NCBI GenBank assembly: GCA_022457155.1
Contig: JAJGOT010000037.1
Span: forward strand, 1,974,001 to 2,038,000
Direction: 5' to 3'
DNA: 64,000 bases
Source: Cladopsammia gracilis
Taxonomy: Eukaryota > Cnidaria > Anthozoa > Scleractinia > Dendrophylliidae
Part shown: piece after piece, positions 40,405-51,931 of the stretch
Position numbering within the stretch: position 1 is the stretch's first letter
How the letters are laid out: each line of letters opens with the position of its first letter
Notes under the pieces: model-generated
Seen by the model: only the letters and a program-made list of their open reading frames with translations
Database searches by the model: none
Told to the model about the DNA's origin: nothing
Program-made: the position numbers and the translations under genes

Positions 40405-41400
40405 GTTTATCATCGGCTTTCTGTTCAAAGAGCGACGCTGTTAGGCTCAGGCTATCTATATATATTATTTTAGCCCCGTTATAGCCTTGCCTAAACAGCT
40501 CTTGAAAGAGGTGTTTTTAAAGCCTGGATTTTCCTTGAACTGAAATAGGAATGATTTCTGAAGAACGAGAGAATCAAAAGAAGTGCATCGAAAAAGCCGT
40601 ATGTGAGCTAATAAAAAATAAACTGCTAAATAAAATAACTGAAATAAATCAAAAGCAATCATCAAAGCAATTTTCCGCCAGGCCGTTCGGCCGAGAGGTC
40701 TTTGGTGCAAATCATGCGCAGGAGAGTCATTCCCGGCGGGCAGTTCGTGTTTTTGGCTCTTTTTTTCAACGAACTTCCCTGCTCGCTTTCAGCTCTCAAA
40801 ACGTTAACTTCACCACTTGCTTTGGAAAGATAACTTGTGATTTGAGCCTTTTTCTCGTTCCAAGGTGTATGAATAAGCTGCATGCAATGTTTTTACAACA
40901 TATCAACGATCGCTATGCATACGATTGCTTCCAACCTACAGTACAAGCATCATCGTCAAGTCAAGTTTGACCGCCATGACTGTTGGCTAGTTCTTTAATG
41001 CTACACCAATTCAAGCGCCTCATTCTTGCTGCCCTTATGATCCCAAAGGTAAGTAAGCTTACGTTACAATGTAAACCAGTTTAAAGATTATTTTTGGCTG
41101 CCATTACTGAATTTCAGGGTTCTGTCTTGGTGACTGTACGTGCTCACAGTCTTCACTGTCAAGGGATTCCACATTGTATTTTGTTTAGTCTTGTTTTTGT
41201 CCTTGTGTATCGGTACACCAGGAGAGAACCAATTTCAGCCTGTTCATTTGAATAATTAGGCTTTTAAGAAACTAAAACTTGAGTTTTAATATTTATTTCA
41301 ATCTTGCAGTTCTGTTCGAGTGATGTTGATTTTTAACATGAAGTACATGTACACTGTACAGTATTATTTTCTTCTTATTTGCGTCCATGCTTATGCACTA
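40405..41400. other. No gene recognised
   Basis: Interior of the CACTA-like element. The 139-residue ORF at 40551-40970 has low-complexity composition and no motif. Confidence 0.5.
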
Positions 41401-41546
41401 GTCAGTGGAAAGCCCCGCACCATCATACCCGGGGAATGCGGGGCATCAGCAGGGCATTTGAGCGAAATTTATAGACTGCCTCTGTTGCCCCGGTATGCGG
41501 GGCTTTCGATAACATTAGGCTCATGTTTCACTGACCGGGGACCATT
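41401..41546. mobile_element. Hairpin MITE with GTCAGTG ends
   Basis: GTCAGTGGAAAGCCCCGC at the left and TTTCACTGAC at the right. The internal segments AATGCGGGGC and GCCCCGGTATGCGGGGC give GC-rich hairpin stems. Confidence 0.6.
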
Positions 41547-43133
41547 AGTGGGCCTTTGGCAGGGATTCACATCTGATGCCATCTTGGATTGGGCTCGCAG
41601 AGAACACTGGGAATCCATACGACAGGGGCCTCAAAAACAAATTTAGTACTAGGAATAAAGATGGTTAAATTTTTCGGTACGAATATTGTCTAGACGAAGA
41701 ATGAAACAAAACCTGCCAATACAGCTCACTGATATTACACTCTCAGTGATGAATTAGTTCTTTTTCACTGCTGGTATTGTCCAAAAAGTCGGGAAGGAAG
41801 ATAAAGCACTGGTGGCAGAGTATAAAACACAGTCTTCAGTTTAAATAAATACATGTATGGAATTTAACATAAAGTATCAACATGAAGACACAAGTAGAAC
41901 AAGAAGGACTCGACCAAGTCCCAAGCCATCATAATTATGGGATGCAGACAATCCCATGTGCTTTTCTTTTGGATTCGTTGTGCATGTCCTGTCACGAAAA
42001 TACTGATATAGGCCTGGTGGAGTACATGTATAAAGAAACACATGCCCAAGCAACCATACTGTTGAATAGTGTTGGAACAATTATTATTTCTAGATGCTTT
42101 GTGAATGCTCGCAAAGAGCAGTGTTTAAGGTTGGAACCTAGCCTCACTCCCTCCCCCTTCCCTCTCCCTTCCCTCACCAAAATGAATCAGTATGGTGACT
42201 TTGGCATGTGTTTGTTTATATTCCACTAGACTTTTGTTTTATCTGAATCCAAAAGCCATGGCATTGTCAACATCTCATAATACATGTAATAGCACACTGT
42301 AGCTTGGGACGTGGCCCAGTCATTCTTGTTCTACTGTACATGCATCAAATGAAATCTGTGGGGAGAGCACTAAAACTTCACATGCTCCTGCCCCAACAGT
42401 ACCAGCCCGGAATCTGACCGCATACAATGTACATATTTTATACAATGTAACATTGCATAAAATGTAATGTTGGCAAAAGCTTAAAATAGTAGGAAGTTAA
42501 ATATTGATGTTGAATGCCATATTTATTTCAACTTAAGACTGTTTTGTTTAAGACTGTTTTTTGTACCCTGTCCTCAATCCACAGTCCATCCTTTAAACTG
42601 ACAGTAAAATTTGGGGAAAAAAAATTAAAATTGACAAAAATTAGGGGTGGTTCATCAGGGTGGTCCATGGACCTGGTCCAAAGCTGTTGTACTTCACTTA
42701 TTTTTTTTCTTTAGTCTGTGTGAGATACATGTAATGTTTGCTAATGAGGATAAAACAAAAATAGAATCAAGGATAGTTTTAAGCACAACATGCATGTAGC
42801 CATCATGTGGGTTAATATATGTAGCATCATTACATGTACGTTATTTTTACTTTACAATGGATACAGCCTTGTCAGGGCTGTAAGGCTGTGCTCTAAATCT
42901 ACATTATTGGTGCCAGCTTATAAGTTTTGTGAAAAGCTACATGTTTGTACACTTTTTGATCACCCATATAATGCCCCAATGACAGCCCAATATTGCAAAA
43001 TTTTACCTTTGGACGAGCAGGAAATCTTTGTTTTTGCACCAAACTTATATGCTGGGCACCCCAGACTTCAAGTGTTTGGAGATTTCGGGCTCCCAACTAT
43101 TTTTTTTTTTTTTAGAGCACAGCCTTGGTTGTC
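41547..43133. other. No gene recognised
   Basis: AT-rich interior of the CACTA-like element. ORFs at 41882-42229 and 42790-43206 lack motifs; the latter runs into the MITE at 43134. Confidence 0.5.
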
Positions 43134-43555
43134 TACCGTATTTATTCGATTAAGCGCCCAACCTCAAATAAGCCCCAGCTCGAATAAGCGCCCACCCTGT
43201 AGGTAGGAAAAGTTAATAAGCGCCCAGCCTCGAATAAGCGCCCATCCCACCTCTCTAGGAGGCAGCACCAGAGAGTTCGCTAATTGACCTTAGTGACAAT
43301 GAGATTGAAATTGACTAAGTACTACTAAGAGACTTCCCCGAAGACCGAGTTTTCCAAAGTATTTTAAAGAAACTTTTAATGAACAGTTAAAACTCTGCTT
43401 TGGTTTTGTTATTGTTATTGTTTTGTTGCAAAATAAACTTACTACTTGCTGAAAATGGAGAAAATTTAATAAGCGTCCAGCCTCGATTAAGCGCCCACTC
43501 TCAAGGTCCTAAAATTTAATAAGCGCCCAGGGCGCTTAATCAAATAAATACGGTA
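43134..43555. mobile_element. MITE with ACCGTATTTATTYGATTAAG ends
   Basis: TACCGTATTTATTCGATTAA then GCGCCC at the left mirrors GGGCGCTTAATCAAATAAAT then ACGGTA at the right. AATAAGCGCCCAGCCTCGA-type words repeat inside. Ends of this kind with a TA site suggest a Tc1/mariner-class mobiliser. Confidence 0.8.
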
Positions 43556-44799
43556 ATACATGTACATGTAGTCAAAGTTTATAGTTTTTTTAATCTAAAT
43601 GGTGACTATTTCCTTTATTTCTTAGAAAGCTGACAAAACTACAGTACTATAGCATGCAGTTATGAAAAAGATGTAAAATGGTCCACGTATATTATGGTGT
43701 ACGTATGGTACACGTATATTATCTTTCATCTTGCAGCAATGGAACTTGTTGATTAATTTTATTTTGTCCAACCCCAGCCTGATACACTGTATTGCAAGTT
43801 ACAATGCATGGCATCACCATGGGAATATCTCTTGATTTCTAACATTCCCATGCATGCAAGAGTACATGGGGGCATCATACACATCAATATTGCCAACTTC
43901 TGCTTACGGATTGAGGATTCAGTAGATTCTGTAGTCATGGTCTCATTAGCACACAACTACTGTACCTTTTAACCCAGAGTAGACTTTAAACTATGGAAGA
44001 GTTGCATGACTCTGTGTTGTGTTTATACATGCATGTATACAGGAGCATAATAAAATATTTGCACTGGTCTTGCATGTATAAATACTGTATGATAGACACA
44101 TGAATAATATAAAGCAGTTGGTTTCAAATGAAACTGAGTGTGATAATGAATTGGTGGGGGAGTGAAAAAAAATGTTAGTGTTATTGTTATCAGCCATGTT
44201 GATAAAGTAAAATGCCACCATAAAAGGAAACCTGTGAAAACCAGGGTGCCCAGCATTGAGTTTTAAAACACTTAGATTTCAGGTTGCTTCAGGGCAAAAG
44301 TAAGTTGCCAGGAAACACCAGGCACTGCTAGACCCAAGCCCTGCTCATTTGTATATCAAAAAACCTCAAGTTTTCGATCTATAGTGTGTACACTGTAGGA
44401 CATGGCTACATTTTCCAAAATTTTGAAAAGCTAGTGTGAGACTTGTTGGTTTGCTGGAGGTCTCGAACTCATTGTTTAAATTAGAAAAAAAATACATCCT
44501 GACTTACATGCATTATTTTGTTTCCTTTCAGATTTTACCACATTATGCATCAATCTGCATTGTTTTTTTCTGAAGGCCAAGAAACTTAGTGATGTAAAGT
44601 AATGAATTTTAAAAAGGAGGTGACCAATTAATTGGGTGCAACTTTTCCAAAAAGGTCAAACATATTCCAAAGAAGCTTTAGTCATACTTTCAGGAAAGGA
44701 ACTTTTTAATAAAGGGAAAGTGAAAAGAAAAGATAAAAAAAATCAGATAATGAAGAATAATCTCACATGTATGTTAACTAATACACTGTACTGATTAGT
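43556..44799. other. No gene recognised
   Basis: AT-rich interior of the CACTA-like element, with no motif-bearing ORF. Confidence 0.5.
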
Positions 44800-44958
44800 G
44801 TGAGGGAAAATACAGTGTAATAATAATTTTAAATCAAATGAAGAATGATCCTCGCAGTTGTGAACGCAATTTAAGCAATTGCGAAAAGAAGCCTGAAAAA
44901 AATTCAGGACTTCAACGGGGTTCGAACCCGTGACCTCGCGATACCGGTGCGATGCTCT

Positions 44959-44993
<35 letters not shown>

Positions 44994-45350
44994 AGGTCAA
45001 TCGTAGGTTCATATGTGCCCATGAAAGGAGTGAATATGAAATGATATATATGAAATAAATCATATATGAACTGCGGAAATGAAATCAAAAGAAGAATGAT
45101 CCTCGCGGTTGTGAACGCTATTTAAGCAATTGCGAAAAGAAGCCTGAAAAAAATTCAGGACTTCCGTTGAAGTGGGAGGGAAAATACAGTGTAATAATAA
45201 AAAAAATTCAGGACTTCCGTTGAAGTCCTGAATTTTTTTCAGGCTTCTTTTCGCAATTGCTTAAATTGCGTTCACAACTGCGAGGATCATTCTTCATTTG
45301 ATTTCATTTCCGCAGTTCATATATGATTTATTTCATATATATCGTTTCAA
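44800..45350 (-). repeat. tRNA-derived SINE cluster, inverted partial copies
   Basis: A SINE on the minus strand: a tRNA-like head (44908-44978), then TTTTTTTCAGGCTTCTTTTC, AATTGCTTAAATTGCGTTC and GCGAGGATCATTCTTC towards 44815. A second minus-strand body fragment lies at 45075-45165, and an opposing plus-strand body at 45205-45345. I recognise this SINE as common in corals. Confidence 0.8.
44908..44978 (-). tRNA. Thr-like tRNA head of a SINE (not a functional tRNA)
   Basis: GGCTTCA/TGAAGTC acceptor stem, D-arm AGCTCAGTTGGTAGAGC, B box GGTTCGAACCC. The anticodon loop reads CCGGTAT with GGT in the anticodon position and C where U33 is invariant; the last stem pair is A-C. Together with the attached SINE body this argues for a polymerase III promoter head, not a translating tRNA. 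Confidence 0.75.
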
Positions 45351-45459
45351 TAATAATTTATTTTGTTGATGATTTTTTAAGAATTATCGTAGTGCAAAGT
45401 CATGCTATATCATTCATACGTTCCAATATTTACAGTATTTAAAGTATACATGTATCATT

Positions 45460-45642
45460 AAAGAATCTGACCCACCCACGTTGGTTCATCCGCCATTTTA
45501 TCCCCGAAAGTCCATACAGTATTGTAGATGAGAAATTCACTCGTGCAAGAGGTGGTATGCTTGCCCATATATGGAATAGAGCCGTATCATAACAATAAGA
45601 GAAGCGTGCAATGCAAACTGGGTGGGTCAGACTCTTTAAACT
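45460..45642. mobile_element. Hairpin MITE with AAAGARTCTGACCCACCCA ends
   Basis: AAAGAATCTGACCCACCCA at the left mirrors TGGGTGGGTCAGACTCTTT at the right, about 175 bp apart. Confidence 0.75.
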
Positions 45643-46730
45643 TAAGCAGAATTTTTTAGCTACATGTAAATCATACAAAAAGTATAAAATTAGATTACAC
45701 AGAAAATTAATGTCAAATACAATCTACATTATAATGGAAACATTTTTATTGAAAGGAAGTTTATAATACATGTTAGGCTAAGGCAAACATTAATGTTACA
45801 GTTTATTACATGTGATTATTGATTTATAGTCCAACCTGGATAAGTAAATATTAAGCCAGAATTTATTTTTAAAATGCTACATGTATACAGTATTGTAGTG
45901 CCATTTTCATGAAAGTACAAATGGTGAATTTAATGTCTTATTTATTTTTTTTTATAGAATTATTTCCCATCTATCAAACCATTATGTGTGTTGTATTTTA
46001 ACTTTATTTGACAGCCTTTAGATTTTATTTATCAGAATTTTTATACATTTTAATTAAATTATAGAAATTTAGAGAACAAAATTGTTATAGAGAGTTATTA
46101 GATTTAGCTTCTAAAACAATCATTATATGGAATTGTAGATAAGATTTTTATGCAGTTTTTTCTCTCTGAGATTGTCTTTGATTGGTTTCTTTGGGCATAC
46201 CATTTTAAGAGGGCATATATAGCTTATATCAAGATTAATCACAGTGAAATTAAATAATTTATATCTTAATGAACACCTTCATGTAACTTGATTGTACTGT
46301 ATAACAAGACTTGAGCTATAATTATTCACACTTGGTGCCCAAGCACCAGTGCCTGGGTACTGGCATATAATGGGCACCCGTCAGACACCATTTTGAAACA
46401 TAAGCATAGCAGAGAGTTATGGGTATGTAAAGCAGTGGATTTAGGGTCAAGTGCTTCGAAAGCAACGAAATATGCATTTACACCGAGAGCCAATGCTCAC
46501 TTAAGTGCCCAATAATAAATTGTCAGGCAAGTGTGAACTGAGCCTTACTGAAGACCTTCTAATTTGACTTTGTACAATGTATAACTGTTGTTTAAAAGCT
46601 TACATTTTAAAACAGTTACATTCCACTGCTATTAGTTTTATTTGAACTTCAGTTATTAAATAAAAGGCAGTAAAGTTGTTCAATCCTTTTGTTTAACTGT
46701 AGCAAAATGTTTCTTTCTACAGCTAGATTT
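45643..46730. other. No gene recognised
   Basis: AT-rich interior of the CACTA-like element. Confidence 0.5.
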
Positions 46731-46739
46731 TATTGAGAA

Positions 46740-47439
46740 TAATGTAGACATTTTGCAAGAATTTATATTTGCAATAAAATTTTAGAATTTTACAGACATT
46801 ATATGAACTTCTCTGTGACATTTGTGTGGTTTATTTGTGGGCATTTTACTAACATTTTATGCAATGTTCCGTTTACATTTTACAGATATTTTAGTGAGAT
46901 TTTATGCTATCCATTCTTCACGCGTTCGTTTTATACATGCTAATTTAACAGAGAAAATGTGGACATTTTGCATAGATTTAGTGCCATAAAATACATACAT
47001 TTTACAAGCATTGTACGGACTTTTCAGTGACATTTTGTGTATTTTTTTGTGTACATTTTACAAACATTTCATTAAGTTTTTTTGACTCACTTTTTACAGA
47101 GATAATAAGGAGATTTTATGTTTACTGGTTTACAGAGATTTTTTTCTCGTGCCATTTTTACAGAGAAAGTAGAGAGATTTTACAGAGATTTGTTGTTTGT
47201 AGCATAAAATCTCTGTAAATTTTACACAAAATTTACAAGAAAAACATTAAGATTACATACACATTTTATGCGATCTTACCGCAAAAAAATGTGCTGTAAT
47301 TTACAGACTTTTTACGAAGTTACAAAATCTCTGGGAATGTGCACGTTTACAGACTTCGTAATTTACAAAGGAAATGTAGACATTTTACAGAGATTTAACT
47401 AACTTTAATGAAGTCTGTAAGTGGTTCAAGTTTTCCAGT
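46740..47439. repeat. Right subterminal repeat zone of the CACTA-like element
   Basis: TTTTACAGA/TTTTACAAA words recur about every 20-40 bp, the reverse complement of the TCTGTAAA words in 36.08-37.2 kb. Such zones bind transposase in known CACTA elements. Confidence 0.75.
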
Positions 47440-47757
47440 GTTTGAAGCTTTTTGTTTATTGTTTTGTACATATACTGCCGTCTCGAACTTATCTGTTCGG
47501 GTATCTCTAAGTATTGCTTAAATTTGTTACTACGAAGCTCAACCCTTTTAAGCCCCAAAGTGTCATCCGATTTTCTTCGATCCAGTCTCTTTTCGATCTG
47601 CTCAAGTTAGCCAGCACAGTTTGTTCTTGCGACTCCTTCCTCCAGTCAACCAGCGCAAAAATGGCAATTAAAAAAAAATATGCACAGAATATTTTGCCAG
47701 CCAGCAAGAATTCTGCTGGGGAACAGATAAAGTGAGGAACAGATTCGTTGGGTGCCC

Positions 47758-47826
47758 CTGACTTTATATCTGATAAAAACAGCCGTATAAATTAGTATGT
47801 GGTGTTTTATCAGATATAAAGTTACT
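47758..47826. mobile_element. Short hairpin MITE
   Basis: ACTTTATATCTGATAAAA mirrors TTTTATCAGATATAAAGT. Confidence 0.75.
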
Positions 47827-48720
47827 GCAGGTGACGTATTAATATTAATTATCAAATGGTGACTGAATCTTTAATATTCTTTCAAGTAAGGCCCGGTTCA
47901 AACTTTGAACTTCACATGTGCCGAATCTAATGGAAGGAGACCGTAACAACATGTCATTTCTCTAGAGCTGCCTGTTCCCATGCCAGGAGAATTTGGGCTA
48001 TGTTTAGCAGACATCGCGCTATCAGCCATTTCTTTTTCAACTCTCAAGCAGTATTCGAAAATAGAACAAAAGTCAAAATTTATGGTATTTTGCTGTTCCT
48101 ACTCTTGCATAATGAAACGGAAAGTTTTGTTGTTAGCTAAAGTATCAAGTCTGCTGCTTTCTATATTTTGACGTGAAAAATGGCGGGAAAATGGTGATCA
48201 CGTGGTCATTTTTCGGTCACGTCTGCTATGGGCGCACTTATATTGGGTCTGGAGCGGGTAAACAGGACACCACTCCTAGCGGTCACTTTTTTAATTTCCC
48301 TTAGATCGAAATGATGTTCATGACAGGCCTACACCGACTCCGCTATGTGGTTTTGCGGTTGCGATGCATTTATATTAGCTTTCAAAGTTTGGCTGTTATG
48401 AGTATGTTGTTAAGTGATTTACGTCTTGTATGATATGGTAGGCGGCGTTTTGTAAATAGTTTTCAGGAATGGTTGGTTTTGAACGAAACTCCATTTTTCA
48501 TCAGTATTTGTTTAAGGTTTTTCAGTCGTGGGTGAAATGTTGTGACAAAAGGCATTATTATCTCGTGAGTTTTTTTCGTTTTGTTTTTTAATGCCAATTG
48601 CGTTCCGGCAAAAGTGAAATTCAGAATACCGGTGCATTTAGGAGGGTGCAAATGGGGTTAACAGTTAACTGACAATTGCCCAAAAATAAAGTAGTTAACT
48701 GATAAATGAAAAGTTAACAG
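47827..48720. repeat. Repeat family D fragment in otherwise empty sequence
   Basis: 48173-48240 (AAAATGGCGGGAAAATGGTG, ATCACGTGGTCATTTTTCGG) is an inverted copy of the duplicated unit at 60605-60810. I see nothing else. Confidence 0.6.
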
Positions 48721-48969
48721 TTACTGCGCTTTTCAATAACATGCGGAATCTGAAATTCAAATCACCACCAACGGTTGCGTTTTTGCCTGCCGTCAATCAT
48801 ATTTTCGGCGGTTTCCAATTACTTCCGAGCGTTTTATAAAATAGTGTAAAAAACGACTCCCACTCTTCGCAAAAAAGTATTTTAAAAGCCTAAAGTATAA
48901 GTCTGTTTTGTAAATCCTTAGGACATTAAATTGTCTCATTCCTTGCTTAGAAGCAGGTAAGAATTTACT

Positions 48970-49158
48970 AGCATCCGTGAGATTTACAAAACAGCAACCG
49001 TGATGATGCTGCAGCCGATTATCTGCCAAATCAAACGCTATTTACAAAACAACGGAGGTTTATCATAGCTCCACTGAGACACACTACTCAACTACAGAAC
49101 TAACTAAGGAGCTAAAAATTATTGCAAGAATTCATGATTTCACTTCAGTGGAATTGTA
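48970..49158 (+). pseudogene. Remnant ORF tail shared with the RecQ-bearing transposon
   Basis: The plus-strand frames resemble the last 60 residues of the ORF at 25914-26183: QQP..CRLS, ETHYSTTELTKELKIIARIH and a terminal VEL stop. A few in-frame stops and shifts break it. It shows that two elements with different terminal repeats share the same internal sequence. Confidence 0.55.
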
Positions 49159-49743
49159 GACTACGGCATTTTGAGACTCGGATCTAAGACGCCTACATCG
49201 GTTATCCGTGATGGGAAACACTTTATTCTCACAAGTCTGGCACACAGACTTTAGACACTAATTCACGATCCTAGCACTTTCAAAGTGATAACAAACTTTA
49301 GCCGATAAGTATTTATCTTGCAACAAAAGGGAGCCAAAGAAACCGCAATGTATGCCAAAAGAGCGAGCACCGAACAACGGCATAAAGAAATAAAATAATT
49401 CAATTTGAGAGATAATCCGCCGAGATCAAAAGGTCAATACCATCGGCGAAGAGAAGAAATTCATAACTGTGATCTAAAGGCGCAAATCTCTCTGAAATCT
49501 TACTGGGAAAGCTTTATGCTTCAGGTTTTTTAAATACTTTCATTTGCGACGAGTGGGAGTCGTGTTTTTATACTACTTTCTTTGTTTTGAGTACAATTCT
49601 CCAGTTAGGAATTCAATCCAGTCACGCAATTCGTCTAAATATAATTCTGAAAATTGTCTCATAAGTCCACGAACAAGCACAACATCTCTCCCTGAGAAAA
49701 AAATCGAAATAGGAAAAAAATCATGTAAACAAAGAATGGATGT

Positions 49744-50010
49744 TCAGTAAACATGCACAGAACGATTAGAGACAAAAATATCATACAAACGACACTGTAC
49801 TGATCGTCGCTTGCCGCTGTCACGATTTTCCGAATAATCAACTCCTTTCATCTTCATCTCTCTATAGTCTCTATATTGTTTGAGCACGTAGTTCACAAAT
49901 ATTTTGCTCGCTTTCAGAAGCCGGGCAATTTCCTGCGGCGAGAGATGATGACTCACGCGTAGAAAAACGAATCTCCAACGCAGTGTCGATGTTTTGTATT
50001 TACGAACCAC
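49744..50010 (-). CDS. Helix-turn-helix protein, transposase N-terminus-like
   Basis: 88 residues from the ATG at 50010. LRWRFVFLRVSHHLSPQEIA then RLLKASKIFVNYVLKQYRDY is a homeodomain-like helix-turn-helix of the kind that starts IS630/Tc1-type transposases and related DNA-binding proteins. A basic stretch (ENRDSGKRR) follows. No DDE catalytic domain is visible downstream, so this is either a truncated transposase or a stand-alone DNA-binding remnant. It lies close to the right inverted repeat of the enclosing element, which is where a transposase N-terminus would be expected. It has not decayed over its length. Confidence 0.5.
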   Translation of the reverse strand: MVRKYKTSTLRWRFVFLRVSHHLSPQEIARLLKASKIFVNYVLKQYRDYREMKMKGVDYSENRDSGKRRSVQCRLYDIFVSNRSVHVY

Positions 50011-50180
50011 GTTTCACTTTCACTTACGAACGAACCATGTTTACTTTCTTTTACTAACGATACGAAAACGCTCGAAAGTAATCGGAAACCGCCGAAAATT
50101 TGATTGACGGCAAGGGAAAAACGCAACCGTTGGTGGTGATTTGAATTTCAGATTCCACATGTTATTGAAAAGCGCAGTAA

Positions 50181-51719
50181 GTGACATTCTATTAATTATA
50201 CTAAATTAACGATTGTTAATGTTAAGAAAAGCAACATAGTTTTTTTCCTAACAGTAAAGCTATTTTGTGACATTTACCTGTCTCGCTGCGTGACCAGGTG
50301 ACATATTAACCGATATTATATGCGAAAGGTACCAGGGTCGTAGAGCGTTGACCTTGATCTCCGTGATGGCGTCGAGTGGCGTGGTCAAAGTTATTCTAAG
50401 TTTTTATCGAGATGATGACAAAGGATCGGCATTCGAACGACACATATAGGTCGCATACCGTTGGACATGACAAAGCACAATTCAATGGACATAGCTTGTA
50501 AACATTTGATCGATTTCATGGGAATCAAACAATAAGGGGAAAGTTTGGACTCGGTGCGTTTGATTTAAAGTTGTTCCGATTAGAGAGATTGAAGACGGGA
50601 AAGCTGTTACGAAGGCTCAGTTGGAAATGGAGCTACCTTTTCTAATGGGAAATGCGACAAGTGAGATACATGCGCTGTGTATTTTGTTTCGTCTTTTTGT
50701 TTAGAATTTTGTCTAGCACACGAACGCGGGTTGACCCCGGGGTTGACCACACGAGCCTTTTTCAGTGTTACATTAAATGAGTAAGATTTCTGATTACAGT
50801 AAAACCTGTATTAAGCAGACTCCAAAGTAAGTGGACACACCGTATTTTATTGGACACAAGCATCAGTGAGTTTCGATTTTTTTCCTTCCCATACTCTCTG
50901 TGTACGATCCTGTATCAAACAGACATCTTAACGATCCTTATTACGGTTTTGGAAGCTATCTTGACAGGTGAGAAATTATGTTTTTTTTTTTATGAGAATC
51001 TAATGTCGAATAATTTTCGTAAAGCGGCTGTTCTAAAAAAAATATAAACTAAAGCTACACGGCAAAGAGTTCAACTGACAAATTTTGGGGGCCTGTTGCT
51101 TGTTTTAGTTTTCCATACATTTCTCTGTATTTTTTTCCCGAGAAATTTTAGTCGGTGGGAAGAAAAATTTTTGCAGAGAAATGTATATGTATTGGGGGGG
51201 GGGGGGGGGATTTCTATTCGTCATTTCACGAACAGAAATCTAGGACCGGAAAGGGTTACGCGATTAACATCGGAACGGATAGATTGCCTCCAAAATGGTG
51301 GCGTTGTTCAGATGTGTGTTACTTTTCCTTTATACCCTATTAAAGTTTGATGTTCCCAATGTTTACGTATTTTTCTACGAAAGAGACGATAACTTTGTAA
51401 TAGGAACGAAATTTAGAAAAAAAAGCCCGTCAAGGTTGTTGAAAGGAGGTGTCGCAGAAGATTCCTGTCAATTTTTAGAATTTTCAGTCAGTTCAGTTGC
51501 AACTTGTTGGTAAACGAACTCGAAATGTTCACCCGTATACAGACTTCTATTTTATGAGAGGGGTGAATCCAGCGATCTGGTTTTGGTCGTATCGTAAGTT
51601 TGTCTCAGTAAAGGCTATAATTTTAGATAACTGATTAAATGGTAAGAAACCTTTTACGAGAATCCCGCTGCTTGTACGCTGGATCCCGTGAGAACCTGCT
51701 TCAGCCAAAAATAATTGAA
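50181..51719. other. No gene recognised; G tract and family B fragment
   Basis: A poly-G run lies at about 51194-51209. 51495-51620 (GTTGCAACTTGTTGGTAAAC, ATACAGACTTCTATTTTATG) matches part of repeat family B at 57365-57480. I see no supported gene. Confidence 0.55.
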
Positions 51720-51763
51720 TATAAGACTTTAAAGCAAAGCTGAAAACAGCGTATATTTTGTTG

Positions 51764-51805
51764 AGTACAATATTTCAGCTGGCCAGACCAGCCTTCTTCA
51801 GGTAC
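51764..51805 (-). ncRNA. Hammerhead ribozyme-like motif, PLE copy 3
   Basis: Minus strand: GTAC, core CTGAAGA, stem II GCTGG...CCAGC, core GAAA, TATT, then GTAC. Stem I is the self-complementary GUAC/GUAC; AUAU can form stem III between two molecules. CUGANGA and GAAA are both intact. Confidence 0.6.
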
Positions 51806-51931
51806 AAGATGTTACTAAATAAACAATATGTTATACGATGTTATATACATGTTATATACATGTTATATATAGAAGAATTAAGTAATACAGGATGTGGCGA
51901 AATCGGAAACTAAAACGAAAACGAACAAGTA

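Larger units (their letters stand above)
36077..47439. mobile_element. 11.4-kb CACTA-like transposon with TTT target duplication
   Basis: The left end CACTGGAAAATTTGGACCAT (then TTACAGACTT) matches the right end read inverted, CACTGGAAAACTTGAACCAC (then TTACAGACTT): about 32 of 37 positions agree. TTT lies directly outside both ends (36074-36076 and 47440-47442). Both subterminal regions (36.08-37.2 and 46.7-47.4 kb) are packed with TCTGTAAA/TTTACAGA words in opposite orientation. CACTG termini, 3-bp duplications and short iterated subterminal repeats define CACTA/EnSpm elements. No transposase is visible; the interior holds nested MITEs, SINEs and TTAA elements, so this is a non-autonomous or gutted copy. 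Confidence 0.8.
48721..50180. mobile_element. 1.46-kb TIR element with about 118-bp inverted repeats
   Basis: TTACTGCGCTTTTCAATAAC then ATG at the left is mirrored at the right end. The arms continue through AAATCACCACCAACGGTTGC to GAGCGTTTT. Internal segments 48870-48905 and 49500-49580 form another inverted pair. Much of the interior is shared with 25740-26060. It carries an HTH ORF. I found no clear target duplication. Confidence 0.75.

Noticed and set aside
44908..44978. Functional tRNA-Thr gene
   Set aside because: U33 is C, an anticodon-stem pair is broken, and the SINE body is attached directly.
44743..45063. 106-residue ORF containing SSVGRASHRYREVTGSNPV
   Set aside because: It is the translation of the tRNA-like SINE head, a known artefact in protein databases.
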